A stretch of DNA of 64,000 bases from Rhizoctonia solani (Eukaryota; Basidiomycota; Agaricomycetes; Cantharellales; Ceratobasidiaceae): NCBI RefSeq assembly GCF_016906535.1, contig NC_057372.1, forward strand, positions 1,655,501 through 1,719,500, written 5' to 3'. Position numbers and translations under genes: made by a program. A model generated the notes under the pieces. The model worked only from the letters and a program-made list of their open reading frames with translations. It did not search any database and had not been told where the DNA came from. Shown here in pieces: positions 34,718-47,515 of this stretch. Within the stretch, counting starts at the first letter, position 1. Each line of letters starts with the position of its first letter.

Positions 34718-35416
34718 TCATTCATCCCCTAGACCGATGCCTAAGCAAATCATGATGGCCTCGACCTCGACCATAACTTCATTGCATGCTTCTTTCGTAA
34801 CCTCTTCATAAACTTCTGGAATGCGGCTAAGAACTCGCTCAATTTCATCAAACTTGTGTTCAAGTTTTTGAACGTATTTTTTGAAGTCTGGATTCTTTTC
34901 CAGAGCAGCTTCGGTCAACTTGTTTGGGAAAAGAGGTCGAAGCGGCTCCAGGGAATGAATAAAACACTCTCCGAACGCCAATAGTTGGTGGGATGTAATT
35001 GGGCCATTTGGGTTATGCTCTCTAGTAGTGAGGTCTTCAACGGGCTCCGAGTCTGGGAGACGTTCGATTAGATTGCGAAGCATATTGCACAGATTAATTA
35101 TTCGACTCCAAATCTCAGGATGGTCCGGAGCTTCCTCACTTCCAATAGCCTCGTCTCCTAAATGATCTTCTACAGGCGACGTAACAAAAGGGCTATCTGG
35201 GTGAATCTTTTGTCCTGGATAACGAGGGCCCCAAAGAGCGATAGTTTCTATATTTGACGGAGCTACAAAATAAAAATAAAATAGTCTTAACTTCGTCGCG
35301 TATGGCATAATTATATAATCGATGGGCTTACCACTAGGCAACCGTGCAGGAAAATCGTCATCGGTAAGCTCATCCCATATCGTGTTAATAAAACCGAGCT
35401 TGGCTGGAGGTGCCAT
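34718..35416 (-). CDS. Hypothetical protein, helical, acidic
   Basis: Two exons joined across a 69-nt intron (35263-35331) give about 209 residues from MAPPAKLGF. No domain recognised. The second half is rich in charged, probably helical sequence (KYVQKLEHKFDEIERVL, EVYEEVTKEAC). The frame stays open upstream to 35521 (GLKDTPQGIAIVQDV..) without an ATG. A different frame just above it begins ATG at 35632 (MSLSDGVQSFM) and looks like a plausible hydrophobic N terminus ending ALEPTRVVQGT. The two could be one gene with an unseen splice or a 1-nt frame break near 35520. Confidence 0.6.
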   Translation of the reverse strand: MAPPAKLGFINTIWDELTDDDFPARLPSGKPIDYIIMPYATKLRLFYFYFVAPSNIETIALWGPRYPGQKIHPDSPFVTSPVEDHLGDEAIGSEEAPDHPEIWSRIINLCNMLRNLIERLPDSEPVEDLTTREHNPNGPITSHQLLAFGECFIHSLEPLRPLFPNKLTEAALEKNPDFKKYVQKLEHKFDEIERVLSRIPEVYEEVTKEACNEVMVEVEAIMICLGIGLGDE

Positions 35417-35742
35417 GTTTTTAAGCAGAGATAATACGATATATTGCAGGGACGAAAGGGAAGTGCACACGTCTTGCACTATCGCAATCCCCTGCGGTGT
35501 GTCTTTAAGTCCCTTGAACAACGCGTGTTGGCTCTAGAGCTTTGGCCATCAGGTAACAGTCTCCAGTTGTAATGCCCCAGGCCAGACCGCATATACCCAT
35601 AAAGGATTGGACCCCATCACTCAGCGACATAAGGCAAAGTGTAGGCTTTTCTTTTTCGTAACTAGTTAAAGTGTGATGCTCATCGGAACTATGAAGCTTA
35701 ATAACATATCATTGCTAAGATACATCCCTCTGCCAACCATGT

Positions 35743-37908
35743 TCACTCGTCCATGCTTCCGGACGTAATAACATCATCAATCTTCAGCACAGCACGCACC
35801 AACTATGACCACAGATTTCAGTGTAATTTAAGGACCAAAGAAGTCGAATTAAACTTACTTGGGTGGCTAGCAAATATTGCTGTCGTTTCGAAATCAGTGG
35901 GTCATAAACAAATTGTTTTTTCATATCTATCGTCCTTTAAGTAGGCGAAGTTCTCCCAGAATAGAATGAAAGCTCACCGAAGTTACCCCTGTTATTGCAG
36001 TCGATACCATATGTATGAACGTTGTCATTGATCTGTCTGCTCTTGACCTCAGCCAGGGTCTCGATAGGCGATAGGCCGCTATTTTCAGCCAACGCAAGCG
36101 GAACAGCATCCAGCGCAGAGGCGAATGCGCGCATGGCATATTGTTCGATTGAAGGGATCTATGGAATCGTTAATTAGCTGAAGCGAGGCTGTGCTTAGCG
36201 TATGACACACATCATCTGCTGCTTTGGAGACTGCTACTGAACAGCTAATCTCGGCCGCACCACCACCGTATACAACTCGGTTATCCACTACCAAGTTACG
36301 TACTACACATATTGCGTCGTGTAGTGCGCGTTTGGCCTCATCAATGATCTAACATGGCAAAATTAATTCGCGTCTGATGTATGAATGACACGAGTTATCC
36401 GTACCATCTTATTGCTACCACGGACGAACACTGTGACTGCACGGCTATTTGCGCACTCTTCAATGACAAGCATCTTATCCCTCGTTGTACCAAACGAGAC
36501 CTCTCGAACAATCCCTGCTGTTCCAAGTTTCGCCGCAGTAAGATCCTCAAAGCGAGGGACGATACGACCATTCGTGGCGATGGCAATAAGCTGGTGGGCC
36601 TCTGGTTCAATATCGGGTGCGCATTCAGTCACATTAACACTCACCTCAATTTCAGGCCCTCCGACCCACCGCACAGCAGGTAACTCATTCTGCATCAACA
36701 GGTGGTTTGCTTCGTCGTCGAAACCCCACTGGCAGATCACCAAGTTTGCCCCAGTATCTTTGACGCGCTTGATCATGTCATTGAACTTTTCCTTCTCGTA
36801 TTCCCTGAGCTTTTTGTACTCCTCCACACTCGTGATATCGAGTTTATGCTTTGTCTTAGGGCGAGGGGGCTCAAATGGGCACGTTAGGATTGCGAGTTTG
36901 GCATCGGACACTGAACGCGGCATTTGAGGGTGTGAAAAATCCTTGTCGATTACAACACCCTGGACCAGCGTTGTGTCTTCTAGAGCACCTCCGAGTTTTC
37001 CATCAACTTTGATGAGCTCAAAGTCAACGTCCTTTCTTTGAAGATCGGCGACAGAAAGTACTGAGTCGACGGCAATTTGCGCAAACTTTTGGTGGGCTTT
37101 CGAGACGCTACGGATTGCTGGTCAGAGGTAATCTAGAATCAATGATAGTGACTCACATTTTGCTACCCAAACTGGTCATAGCTGTCTTGAGTAAATTCTC
37201 GGTATTTTCCTTCGAGAATTCAACGGTATCGGAGATTTTGTCAAGGTGATCGACTGCGACTGCACAAGCCTTTTCGAAGCCATCTGCAATTCGAATAGGA
37301 TGAATGCCCCGGTCAATCAAAGCCTCGCTTTGCTCCAAGAGTGCACCAGCAAGGACTAAAATTGCATATATGTTTTTAGTTTTGAGAGATTCAAGCGCTA
37401 TGGACACTCACCAACGACACCGGTGGTACCATCACCGATTTCGTCGTCTTGGCTCTTGGAAAGCTGAACCAAAAGCTTGGCGATCTGGTGTTCGACCTCC
37501 ATTTGCCCCAGAATAGTCGCCCCATCATTTGTGACAGTGATATCACCATCAGGTCCAATCATGATTTTGTCGAGACCTGCAGGATTTTTTGATATGAGCG
37601 TCGGCGTCGTAAATTGAGCCAAAGTAAGCACTGACCCTTGGGGCCGAGTGAAGTCTTGACAATATTGGCTACCGTACGTGCCGCGAGAATATGAGACTAG
37701 ATAAAGGATGGTCAATTGATGAGGACAGAACAAAGACTGAGAACACATACCTTGATAGCCTCGATTCCATAGCTCCTGGTCTTTTTGGCCTGTTCCCGTA
37801 CAATAATGAACGGCCTACCGTACTAATGAGTGTGTCAGACGCTTATAAGGCATGTCTCATTGAAGTTACCTCGTCAGTTGTGTACACGGCCTGCTGGTTC
37901 TGTGCCAT
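35743..37908 (-). CDS. CCT5: Chaperonin TCP-1 (CCT) epsilon subunit
   Basis: One of eight subunits of the cytosolic ATP-driven folding ring for actin and tubulin. Start [18 protein letters not shown] at 37908; the end is SGSMDE before TGA 35743-35745. Family blocks: SLGPKG..DKIMI; ATP-site [10 protein letters not shown] and [41 protein letters not shown] (epsilon-specific); [35 protein letters not shown]; and YGIDCNNRG. An apparent insertion after GPEIE is a 51-nt GT-AG intron whose frame happens to stay open. About eleven exons. It is divergent from the NKAP gene across 109 bp. Confidence 0.96.
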
Positions 37909-38017
37909 TCTATAGCGCGGTTAGAGGGCAAGAGACGCGTCTCGCGAAAAGTAAATGACAAATAACCTGATCCACGGGTTGGGCGCTTAGTCTGTTAACC
38001 TCAACCCAACGTCAACT
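37909..38017. promoter_or_regulatory. Shared divergent promoter, CCT5 / NKAP
   Basis: 109 bp between opposed ATGs. No TATA box seen. Confidence 0.55.
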
Positions 38018-39389
<1,372 letters not shown>

Positions 39390-39481
39390 CCGTCTTGTTT
39401 CGCATCGTACTTGTACTAATTTACTCTGCAATCATGATTCCAGTACTACGAAATATGTATTTTGGGAGCTGCCTCGGCTGG

Positions 39482-40242
39482 TTACCAGCCCAATAAACCC
39501 ACGGTTGTGACTATGCTCAGACCGATCACTGCATAACCTGACCTCTTCACTGCTGTATTGGTCATCACTAAACAAGGGTGAGTAGAATTCCTGGGAGGTT
39601 CGCATTCACTCACATCGGCCAGCGTCCCATAATAAATGTCTGATTCCGTTCCACGAGTGGTAACTGAACGACATTCCGAGTGCGCCCTTGACCGTATATT
39701 TGAACCATTCGGGAAGGGCAGTTACGAGGTCAACAATGTGCGCTGTGTCAACTGGAACTCCCACTACTGGGCCAGCAAGGTACGCCAGTGCGAATGCATA
39801 CAAAGCTACATGACAAGCGTGTGAGAATCTTGAAAACAATGGGATCACTAGATGTACCTACCACCACTCAACACACCTCCTGTCACACGGTTCGCAATCG
39901 ACCCAAGCCAAGTAATTTGAGGCTGGTAAATAGTGAAGTGAGGACTCGAAGGACGCCTGACTCGCTGAGCATTGAGGATATCGGTCGCAGCAGAAGGAGG
40001 CAAGGACTCAGTCTGAACAGAGCTACCACACATGTAAACATGTATTTTCCCTTACGTGCACTGGGAGGGCTCACCGGATGAACTGACGAGCCAATGGCGT
40101 AGCGCGGGATTGCGATGCGACTAGTTCAATTGTTAATCTTGGTAAGTCTGTATATGACTCTCAACCGAAACAAGTACCTACCAAGTCTGGTGGCGGCCAA
40201 GTTTTGACGACGGGTAATAAATCCTATGCGAGAGGCGATCAT
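39482..40242 (-). CDS. Succinate dehydrogenase cytochrome b subunit (SDHC/Sdh3)
   Basis: Membrane anchor of mitochondrial complex II; passes electrons from succinate to ubiquinone. Spliced protein: a basic, Arg-rich presequence (MIASRIGFITRRQNLAATR), then the quinone-site SPHFTIYQPQITWLGSIANRVTG (split here only for display: SPHFTIYQPQ and ITWLGS), two or three membrane helices and the haem-ligand block SYHSWNGIRHLLWD, then a last helix ending VGLLGW. Five or six exons; the last junction is CGA T/TG at ~39558-39605. Divergent from MAF1. Confidence 0.92.
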
Positions 40243-40481
40243 GTTGTATGCTCGACGAAGAGGAATGGACAAGAGCGGGAAAGGATTCCGGAAGGGACCG
40301 GGGCTGTCGGGCACGTGATATTCATCACGTGTTGACCTGGTCTGGGGCGTTTGGTCGACGCACCGGGCTGATTGCGTTCGAATTCACTACCTTGCCACCT
40401 ATACAACCTCTATCCGCGTTTATCCGCTCGATATATACAACCCAATAATATATACGACATTCAGCGCATTTACCTACCGCG
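40243..40481. promoter_or_regulatory. Divergent promoter, SDHC / MAF1
   Basis: 239 bp. It includes a GC-rich stretch with two CACGTG-related motifs (near 40311 and 40327: 'cacgtgatattcatcacgtg'), an inverted pair of E-box-like sites, and TATA-like 'atatataca' at ~40430 and ~40448 nearer MAF1. Confidence 0.55.
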
Positions 40482-41545
40482 ATGAAGTTCCTGGACTTGC
40501 CCGAGCTCGCGAAGCTATCCTCAGAGCTATCAATGAACCATTCAGCCGAATGCGTTGTACGGACTCGAGTCGAAGCTTACTCGTGCAAGTCCATCAGTAA
40601 GGAGAAGCGCTTATTCAAAGTACTCGATAGCTCCTTTGTCGATCAGCTCGCCATTTCCCCTCCCGACAGCAAGTATGGGATGCCGGTCGACTCCCCTTTT
40701 GGTCCGCTCGACAAGTCCTCCTCACGGAAGATATTGTATCTTCTGATTGCTACTCTTAACGCTGCATTCCCTGACCATGACTTTTCCGAGGCGAAAGCTG
40801 ATCATTTCTGCAAGGAAAAAGACGGTGCGGGAGTTCTGAATTCATTGTCCAATACCCTTCTCTCCCAGCAGCATGGGCACTCGAGTCTCTTGCTGGCGCC
40901 TTCTCCTCGCTCATATTCCCTCTACCCATATGCGTCTCGAGACGGTGTGCACGGCGTGTTCCCAAGATCGCTGCCGACTTCATCCTCTCCTGTGAACCAC
41001 TTTCCGAATACCCACCCTCCGATCCTATCAGGCACCCACCCGTATCTTTACCGGGTTCTTGATAGCATAATTTCACTGGCCAACTGTGATGTCTACTCCT
41101 ACACCCCTGATATGGAATCCGACCCACATGCCGATGATAGCGACGACAGCGCGTCCGACTCGTCCGATTCGCCAGGGGAATTCTATGACGACACATTTGA
41201 TTTCGAAACCGACGGAATTACGGGAGAAGGCCTTGCTCGTTCAGCATCACCTCAATTCCGGGCCAAGTCCCATTGGGACCAATGGCTCGACGGCCCAGAC
41301 GAACGTGAACCCAGAGGTCGAGTGCAAACACGTGCTAGGGTTCGTAGTAGAGCAAGCGGTTATTATGGTCGTCCCATTGGTTCTTTCACAATAAGAAAGA
41401 GAAACGGATTGTGTTTATTTCGACGTGGGCCAGGAGGCGGCATTCAGGAGATAGCTGGAGTTCGGAGCGCTTGGACAGTTTTGCGGGATGGGAGGGCGGG
41501 ATTGGCGCAGGCGCTCGTGCGGTTGGCTTGCGAACCAAATCCTGA
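40482..41545 (+). CDS. MAF1: Maf1, repressor of RNA polymerase III
   Basis: Shuttles to the nucleus under stress and shuts down Pol III. Conserved boxes: A, MKFLDLPELAKL and EAYSCK; B, SRKILYLLIATLNAAFPDHDFS; then CDVYSYTPDMESDP followed by an acidic linker; and C, LLWSSHWFFHNKKEKRIVF in a different frame from 41366, ending STWARRRHS..GLRTKS with TGA 41543-41545. The first frame runs on to 41594 but loses homology after ~41300. An intron must join them; an acceptor is clear (TAG before SKRLLW at 41363-41365), but no donor of matching phase with a good consensus exists. Either a weak donor (GTCCCA at ~41268) is used or one base is wrong. Confidence 0.88.
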
Positions 41546-42712
41546 GATTGACACGGTCTTGTTGGGGGTGATAAAGAGCAGGAACTGCAGGTAAAGATTT
41601 GAATTTCTATTTAATCATCGAGAGTAAGTTCTTTCTCCGCTTCGCGCACTGTAGGATCGATGAGTTCACAACTTATGTAACATCACAGCTCTATTTGCTT
41701 GTGCTTACTTCCGAATACGCCCTACATGGACTGATTGCCCTACTCAAATTTTAGTTACTGCTGTATTGGTGTCCTTGTCTTCTACCTTTTTATCTGAATT
41801 GTACGCTCGATATATCTTGTATCTAGTTCTTTGTAGCCTGAAATCGAAGTTTCGCTTCTGTTCAATCCTTTGAAACTCGCTCACGCTATATATGCATACA
41901 GTAAGCTAACGGGTATATGTACAAGTCGACTTCGTCAACCCTTATACATTCATACCACCCAAATCGTACATAACCAAGGCTATTAAGCTTTGACCGGAAA
42001 AGCTTTGTGCTACTGAATTACCACATATTGGTATATAAAAGGTATTCTTTTCGACAAAGTCACTTAATCACTCCAATCAGAATCCCACGATGGATTTCAC
42101 CCAAGACTTCGCTTTTGGACGAGGAAATCTTATGCATATAGACGTCATCACGTTGTAGTACTAAAATACCATAGACTTTGCCTGAAAGAAGTATTTTATA
42201 TCATCGAGTGATACCTACTAGAATTCTCACTTCCCACAGCTCCTATTTTACCGCACTTTAAGTATCATTTTCGTAGTATGACATAGGAAGCGCATTCTAC
42301 TCATATAACCAAAGCCTAAGCAATCGGGTAGTGTTATAGAGAGATCAATTCAGGCACTTTTGAACGAGAAAGGGCTCCCCTTTTATGGCCTGGTTGGGTG
42401 GCTAAACCATTCAATATTTAATGATTTTGATGCTAGAATTCCAATATCTCGCATATAATATTACATTCTAATTAACTCTTACGGTCCTGATGTGTTATAT
42501 ATGATCACACGCGTGTCTTTTCTTTCCTTAGTTCTCTACAAGAACGTAGTACGAGCTAAGATACATTCGTGTAGCTCCCGAACTACTCATCTTGAAATCT
42601 GGAACTTACAAAACTTCTAGATCCGTTTTCATACGTTCGTCTCCTTTCGTTGACACGAGAAATCTTGATTAATACGACTTAAGTCGGTGCAGGGTGCGTA
42701 TTCGCCAGAGTA
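41546..42712. other. Convergent intergenic region, 1.2 kb
   Basis: AT-rich with no coding exon, RNA gene or repeat boundary that I can support. It should contain the 3' UTRs of MAF1 and the next minus-strand gene. Confidence 0.5.
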
Positions 42713-43791
42713 CTACTCGACGCGGACTTTAGCAGACACTTGCCCCAGTCCCCCGGGTTGGGTTGTACTCATTTCTAGATTAGCCACTCCCTTCTTCATA
42801 CTATCCCTGATGTAACCTGCAGCCCCAGCCGTGCGAGGAAAGCTTCCCTGATAGCCCCATGCGTAGCCAGTGGATTTGCCACCAATTGTAGTTTCCGAAT
42901 GATAGAATCCGTGTGCTGGTGTGTCAGTGTGTTGCTTGAGAGGAGGATGATTTGAGCGGGTAGCTATAATCAATGATTTCTTTGTTTTGATATCGCGTGT
43001 TTTCAGTTGTCGGGTTCCCATGCGTACATGCAAGTGTCGACTACGTTGCAGTTTGGGACATTCTATGGCTGCAATGGTGCCAGAATTAAATGTACTCTTC
43101 GTCTTATACACTGGAGTGTGGACTGCCTTGAAGTGAGGCTGTGGATCAAATTAGTCGTCAAGGTACGAAATGTATAGGTCTACTTACATAGGGGACTGTC
43201 GACTGTTTCATTATCCCTTGGAAATCCACCGCTACTTGCATAGCTTGTCTCCTTCTCTGTTGTACTTGATCCTCGGTATCTTCACTGAAGTAGATCTTGG
43301 ATTGGCTGTGGATGGAGGATTAGAAATGTTGTCAGTTCTATACACTCCAAAAGCTTGCCTTGGCCAACCGTTGACCGGCTCTGATGTATCTAACACTGTA
43401 GATATTTGAGAGACCATCTGATCTCTGCCGCTAAAGACTAGGTAAAAGATAGTGAACTACAGTGCCGATACTCACATATCGCTTGACTCTCATTTGCCTG
43501 AGGTTTTAAAGATTTACCACCTTTTCGCTTACGCACCCTAGTGGCATCGGCGAAGTCGATGGCCAAAGGAGACAGAAGTTTGTTGAGTGTACCAAGTGCT
43601 TTGTTTATTTCCAAGGGAGTCTTGGTTTCAGTATTCGACAGCCCAAGTCCGATGGGCTCGTGACAATCGTCAGCCAATTCTTGTCTACTAACATTTCTTA
43701 GTGATTGTTCCTCAAAGCAGTGGTGAGGATTCTGGTATTTCCTAAGGTTAAACACATAAGAATAAAGTCTCGATGATGGATGAGGTTGCAT
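42713..43791 (-). CDS. Hypothetical protein, Lys/Arg/Ser-rich
   Basis: At least four exons. Exon 1 from ATG 43791 has LEINKALGTLNKLLSPLAIDFADATRVRKRKGGKS (shown in part; a basic KRKGGKS suggests nuclear localisation). A middle exon reads YFSEDTEDQVQQRRRQAMQVAVDF. The last exon carries HTPVYKTKSTFNSG and ends QVSAKVRVE before TAG 42713-42715. I recognise no domain. Clear GTAAGT/GTGAGT donors at exon ends support a real gene. Only 122 bp separate it from divergent NOP15. Confidence 0.65.
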
Positions 43792-43913
43792 GCCTATTCA
43801 TTTCTGTGGTTGACCTGGAGAAAACAAAGATCGATTAGTCATCAGATCACAAATTTCTGCCATTAGTTTGATTTGGCAATTGAATTTCTTTAGTTCATCC
43901 CACCTCGTCCACC
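43792..43913. promoter_or_regulatory. Shared divergent promoter, unknown gene / NOP15
   Basis: 122 bp between opposed ATGs; no distinct TATA box. Confidence 0.5.
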
Positions 43914-44992
43914 ATGGCACCCCTTGCGGCCTCCAAATCAAAGTCGACTATCGAGTCTAAACGGGTCGAATCTGAGCACAAGTTCAATAAGCCTGCCACC
44001 TCGAAATCCGCTTCTAAGCCTGGCGTTGCGGCTGGATTGAAACGAAAGGCTCCGACAGTGGCACTGGAGCCGGAGTCGGAGTCGGAGTCAGACGAAGAGG
44101 AGGAATCGCCTAAACAGCAAGCCGAAAACAAAAATGAAGATACCCATCTTCAGGGGTTCTCTACTGACGAGGACTCTTCAGACGATGGCGGAGACGAGGC
44201 TCCTGAATTGCCGGGTATTGATCTTACCAAGCTGCCTACTGTTGCAAAGGATGATGCGACTGTGAAGCGCAGGCTCGAAAGAGCAAAAAGGGAGCCAGTA
44301 AGTTTTAAATTGGGCTTCAAATAAACGTATGCTTATAGCGGGAGGATTAGACACAAGACCGAGGAGTCCTATTCCTCGGCCAGATTCCTCATGGATTTTA
44401 TGAGGATGAAATGAGGGCGTATTTCTCTCAATTTGGGGATGTCACTCGACTTAGGCTCTCTCGAAATAAGAAGGTAACCCAGTTCAGCACCTCAATTATG
44501 TCGCTAACGAAGTGTCCAGACGGGCAGGTCCAAACATTACGGGTTTATTGAGTTCGAGTCCAGCTCGGTCGCGCAAATAGTCAGTGAGACAATGAACAAT
44601 TACCTTCTGATGGGACGCATCTTGCAATGTAAAATCATACCCAAGGAACAATTGCATCCAGAGCTCTGGGTTGGTGCCAACCGCAAGTGGAGGTCCATAC
44701 CTCGGGACCGTATCTTCCGGGTGCAACACAACAAAGTATATCCATTCAATTATTATATCAAGCGCAAGCTAATTACTCACACATCTGCTCTAGTCTCGTA
44801 CGGATGAACAACGAAAGAGGGTCGAACGTAAACTACTAAAAAAGCAAGAGGATCGCCAGGCTAAGATTCGAGCGATGGGAATCGACTATGAAATTGGAGC
44901 TGCCGGCTATGTAAGTTTGGTCACGGGCTTGGATTCTATTACAAGAACTGGTATTTAACCAAATTTCGTAGTGTTCTACTGTATCTCATTAA
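43914..44992 (+). CDS. Nop15/NIFK-type nucleolar RRM protein
   Basis: 60S ribosome-biogenesis factor that binds pre-rRNA (ITS2 in yeast). N-terminal acidic/Lys-rich region ([13 protein letters not shown]), then one RRM: RNP2-like [34 protein letters not shown]1 KHYGFIEF, then [25 protein letters not shown], which is characteristic of the family (parts given). The C-terminal basic coil ([19 protein letters not shown]) is followed by a short last exon ending CSTVSH and TAA 44990-44992. Five exons; the first intron follows KREP and resumes TQDRG. Confidence 0.93.
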
Positions 44993-45362
44993 ATTGTACC
45001 TTGAATTCGCTGTTTTGCATTCCGGACTCTTTGAACCTGTGTGACCACTATCCTCAATTAAATTCGACCTCTGCTGTGCACTCAGAGCTTCGCCCAAGTG
45101 AGCGTCTTGTATACCCCTTTAAAGAATTGGCTGTCGTGTGGTTCTGACCTAAGAATTACCGTGTAATTCTGAAAGTCCAAAAGGGCCGAGCGGTCCATAT
45201 CATTATAATGAGATAGGTGTGTACTGGTACCTCTGTTTATCAAGCTATCTAGCCCAATGGCAATTTCATACACGGCTATGCTAGACACAAACCCAAAGGG
45301 GCTCAATTAAAAATAGTATGATATAACTCACAAGGCAAGAATACATTCGATCGAAGCAAAGA
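44993..45362. other. Convergent 3' region, NOP15 / WLM protease
   Basis: 370 bp of probable 3' UTR sequence; nothing else seen. Confidence 0.5.
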
Positions 45363-47294
45363 TCATAGTTCAGATGTAAAGTTATGGCACCCACGTCGCG
45401 TCGAACATGCCTGACAGACCCCATAGTCCTCATGGTTCAGGCTGCACGATGATTAATTCTATATCTATAGATGCTAGAAGTATTACATACCAGGTACAAA
45501 CAAGACAAGCCCATTCATCCACCTTATCTGATACCTGCCCGTCCTTGAAACATACGTCTAACGATTTGCTCGGTTGAGGTACCTTGGGTGTGTCCAGGAG
45601 TCGAGACTGGTGTGCACCTCGCCCGCCACCACCCAGTTTGTGAGAGCCTACTAATCCTAATTGCTCTTGCTTCCTATGCTCGACCTCGTTGTGAACCATG
45701 TTAGTTAGTGGGTTCGAAGGCCCTTGTTTTTGAAGTTCAAGCTTTTTAGAAGGAGTCGACTTCGGCGGGGCCCTTGCTTGGTTTGTGTCTTGATCTTCGT
45801 CGTCTGAAAGTAAGTTAATTATGTCGTCATCGAAACTCCCAGTGGGACCTGCATCAGGAATCGTCGAGAATTTCCACCCGGCACCAGAATCCGCGAGTAG
45901 TTTGCGACGCATGTCATCGGTTTCCTTGAATGATTCTGACCCAGATTCTGAATCGGAACCAGCCTCAACCGCGGGCTCAAGCCCACTTTGAGAATCAGGC
46001 TTTCCATTGGAATTTTCTATATAAAGCACATCAGCTATGTTCGCCGAATGGAAGCACATCATTACCATACTTTCAAGGCTCTTCAATCTCTGCTCGATTG
46101 CCTCCAATCTTGCTTGCCTTTCCTTGGCGCTATTCAGCAAAAATTCAACTCTGGGACTTACATTCTCTGAGGGAATCTATTTACCTTTGTGCCCGCTTTT
46201 TAAACCCCGTCCCCCTTTTCTTCTCTTGTTCTCCGGTTGCATGTTCATTCAACGCATTTCCTTGTCCTACAAATGCATACTTGGATCTCACCCTCGTCCC
46301 TGCTTTGCGTCTCTTTGGCTTCGGACCTCCGTTACCTCGAGGTGCTCGGCTTGGGTATTATTTGACGTCAACTCCAGTCAGTAAAATCGGATAAATTAAA
46401 CCAACCGAAGTGTTGAAGCCCGGCGTCGATCTTGCGCCCCGCCACACATGTATTCGGGCAAATCAAAGTCCGTTACTCCAAGCCCTCGGCCGGCAACCTC
46501 GGTAGAATCGGAGAGTCGGTTTCCAGATGAGTACATACCTGGAAACTTCGATAAGACTACATATCACGCTGAAAATCGGTGTTGGCGAGGTCATACCATC
46601 ACCATAATACCCCTTTGTACGTAGTGCAGTGACCTCGTGACATAATTGAGCATTGAGTTGTTGAAACCCGGCCAAGTGATTCATGTGCTAGAACATGGAA
46701 TCATTAAGTAAGCTTGCTATGGCTAGTGATCGTTATACCTTAATGTGAGCCAGCTGTGGTGCAATTAAGAGCGGGAACGTAGTATCATACAGAATTTACT
46801 CACTTCGTGGCAAACCACTTGAATGAGGTGTTGAATATTGTGAAAACTCCCGTCTGAACGGCGGAGAACGATTTCTTTGGGGGAGATCTTTTAAACATTC
46901 CAAACTCAGTGGCAGCTTCAAACATACCAATCGTTTCCCCAGCATTCCAGTTTCGGCCCAGGAATACAGTGTTATACTATGAATCCACCAAGTGATAAGT
47001 ACAGGTTGGTGGCGAACAATTCTAATCATACTTCATACTACAGTGCAAGACTTTAACACAACGGAAGATCCGGCCAGAAGCTTTCAAATTATGACACACC
47101 TCCTCAAAACTATTCACATTAAACCCGTGTTTCTTGCACAATGGTCGCACTTGCGCCGCCAACGCTTGCAATAGTGCTTTGGCGTCATCTTGCGAAGGTA
47201 GGTTAGGTGCATTTATGTACGGAGGAAGCGCTGTGATAAAGTTAAAATAAGGATTAGGAGATGTGGTTTTGGTGTTGAAGCGATGCAATGGCAT
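45363..47294 (-). CDS. WLM-domain metalloprotease (Wss1-like)
   Basis: Family members are DNA- and SUMO-linked proteases that clear DNA-protein crosslinks. Start MPLHRFNTKTT at 47294. WLM domain: ALLQALAAQVRPLCKKHGFNVNSFEE, then YNTVFLGRNWNAGETI, then the zinc site HELAHIKHMNH (HExxHxxxxxH), then LTKGYYGDG-type sequence (RTKGYYGDG). The zinc site is split over three exons, with LAHIK on a 15-nt microexon at 46739-46753. Then a basic linker, a coil (RQARLEAIEQRLKSLES), an acidic DDDIINLLSDDE segment resembling a SUMO-interacting motif, and a C-terminal RanBP2-like zinc finger WACLVCTCLNHED..CQACSTRR. The end is SEL before TGA 45363-45365. Nine or more exons. Confidence 0.87.
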
Positions 47295-47515
47295 GAGGTA
47301 ACCGAGGACGATCGTCGACGCGAGAAGGATGGGCGAGCGCGATCGGTCATGTGACCGTACCGATCCGGCTATTTCCCACGATTGATCTGGAGCTCCCGAA
47401 TCCCACACCCAACCGCTTGTTCTCACCTATATCTTAACTTGCAGCGCTGTGAATTGAGCGTCCCTATCCCACTGACTATATTTCCAAGTGTTAGACGTCT
47501 TCTCCTGTCACTATC
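47295..47515. promoter_or_regulatory. Divergent promoter, WLM protease / PFK
   Basis: 221 bp between start codons, with pyrimidine-rich tracts near the PFK side. No clear TATA box. Confidence 0.5.

Noticed and set aside
36606..36656. Insertion of ~17 residues in CCT5 after GPEIE
   Set aside because: It has GTGAGT at its start and CAG at its end and is 51 nt long; it is an intron whose frame stays open.
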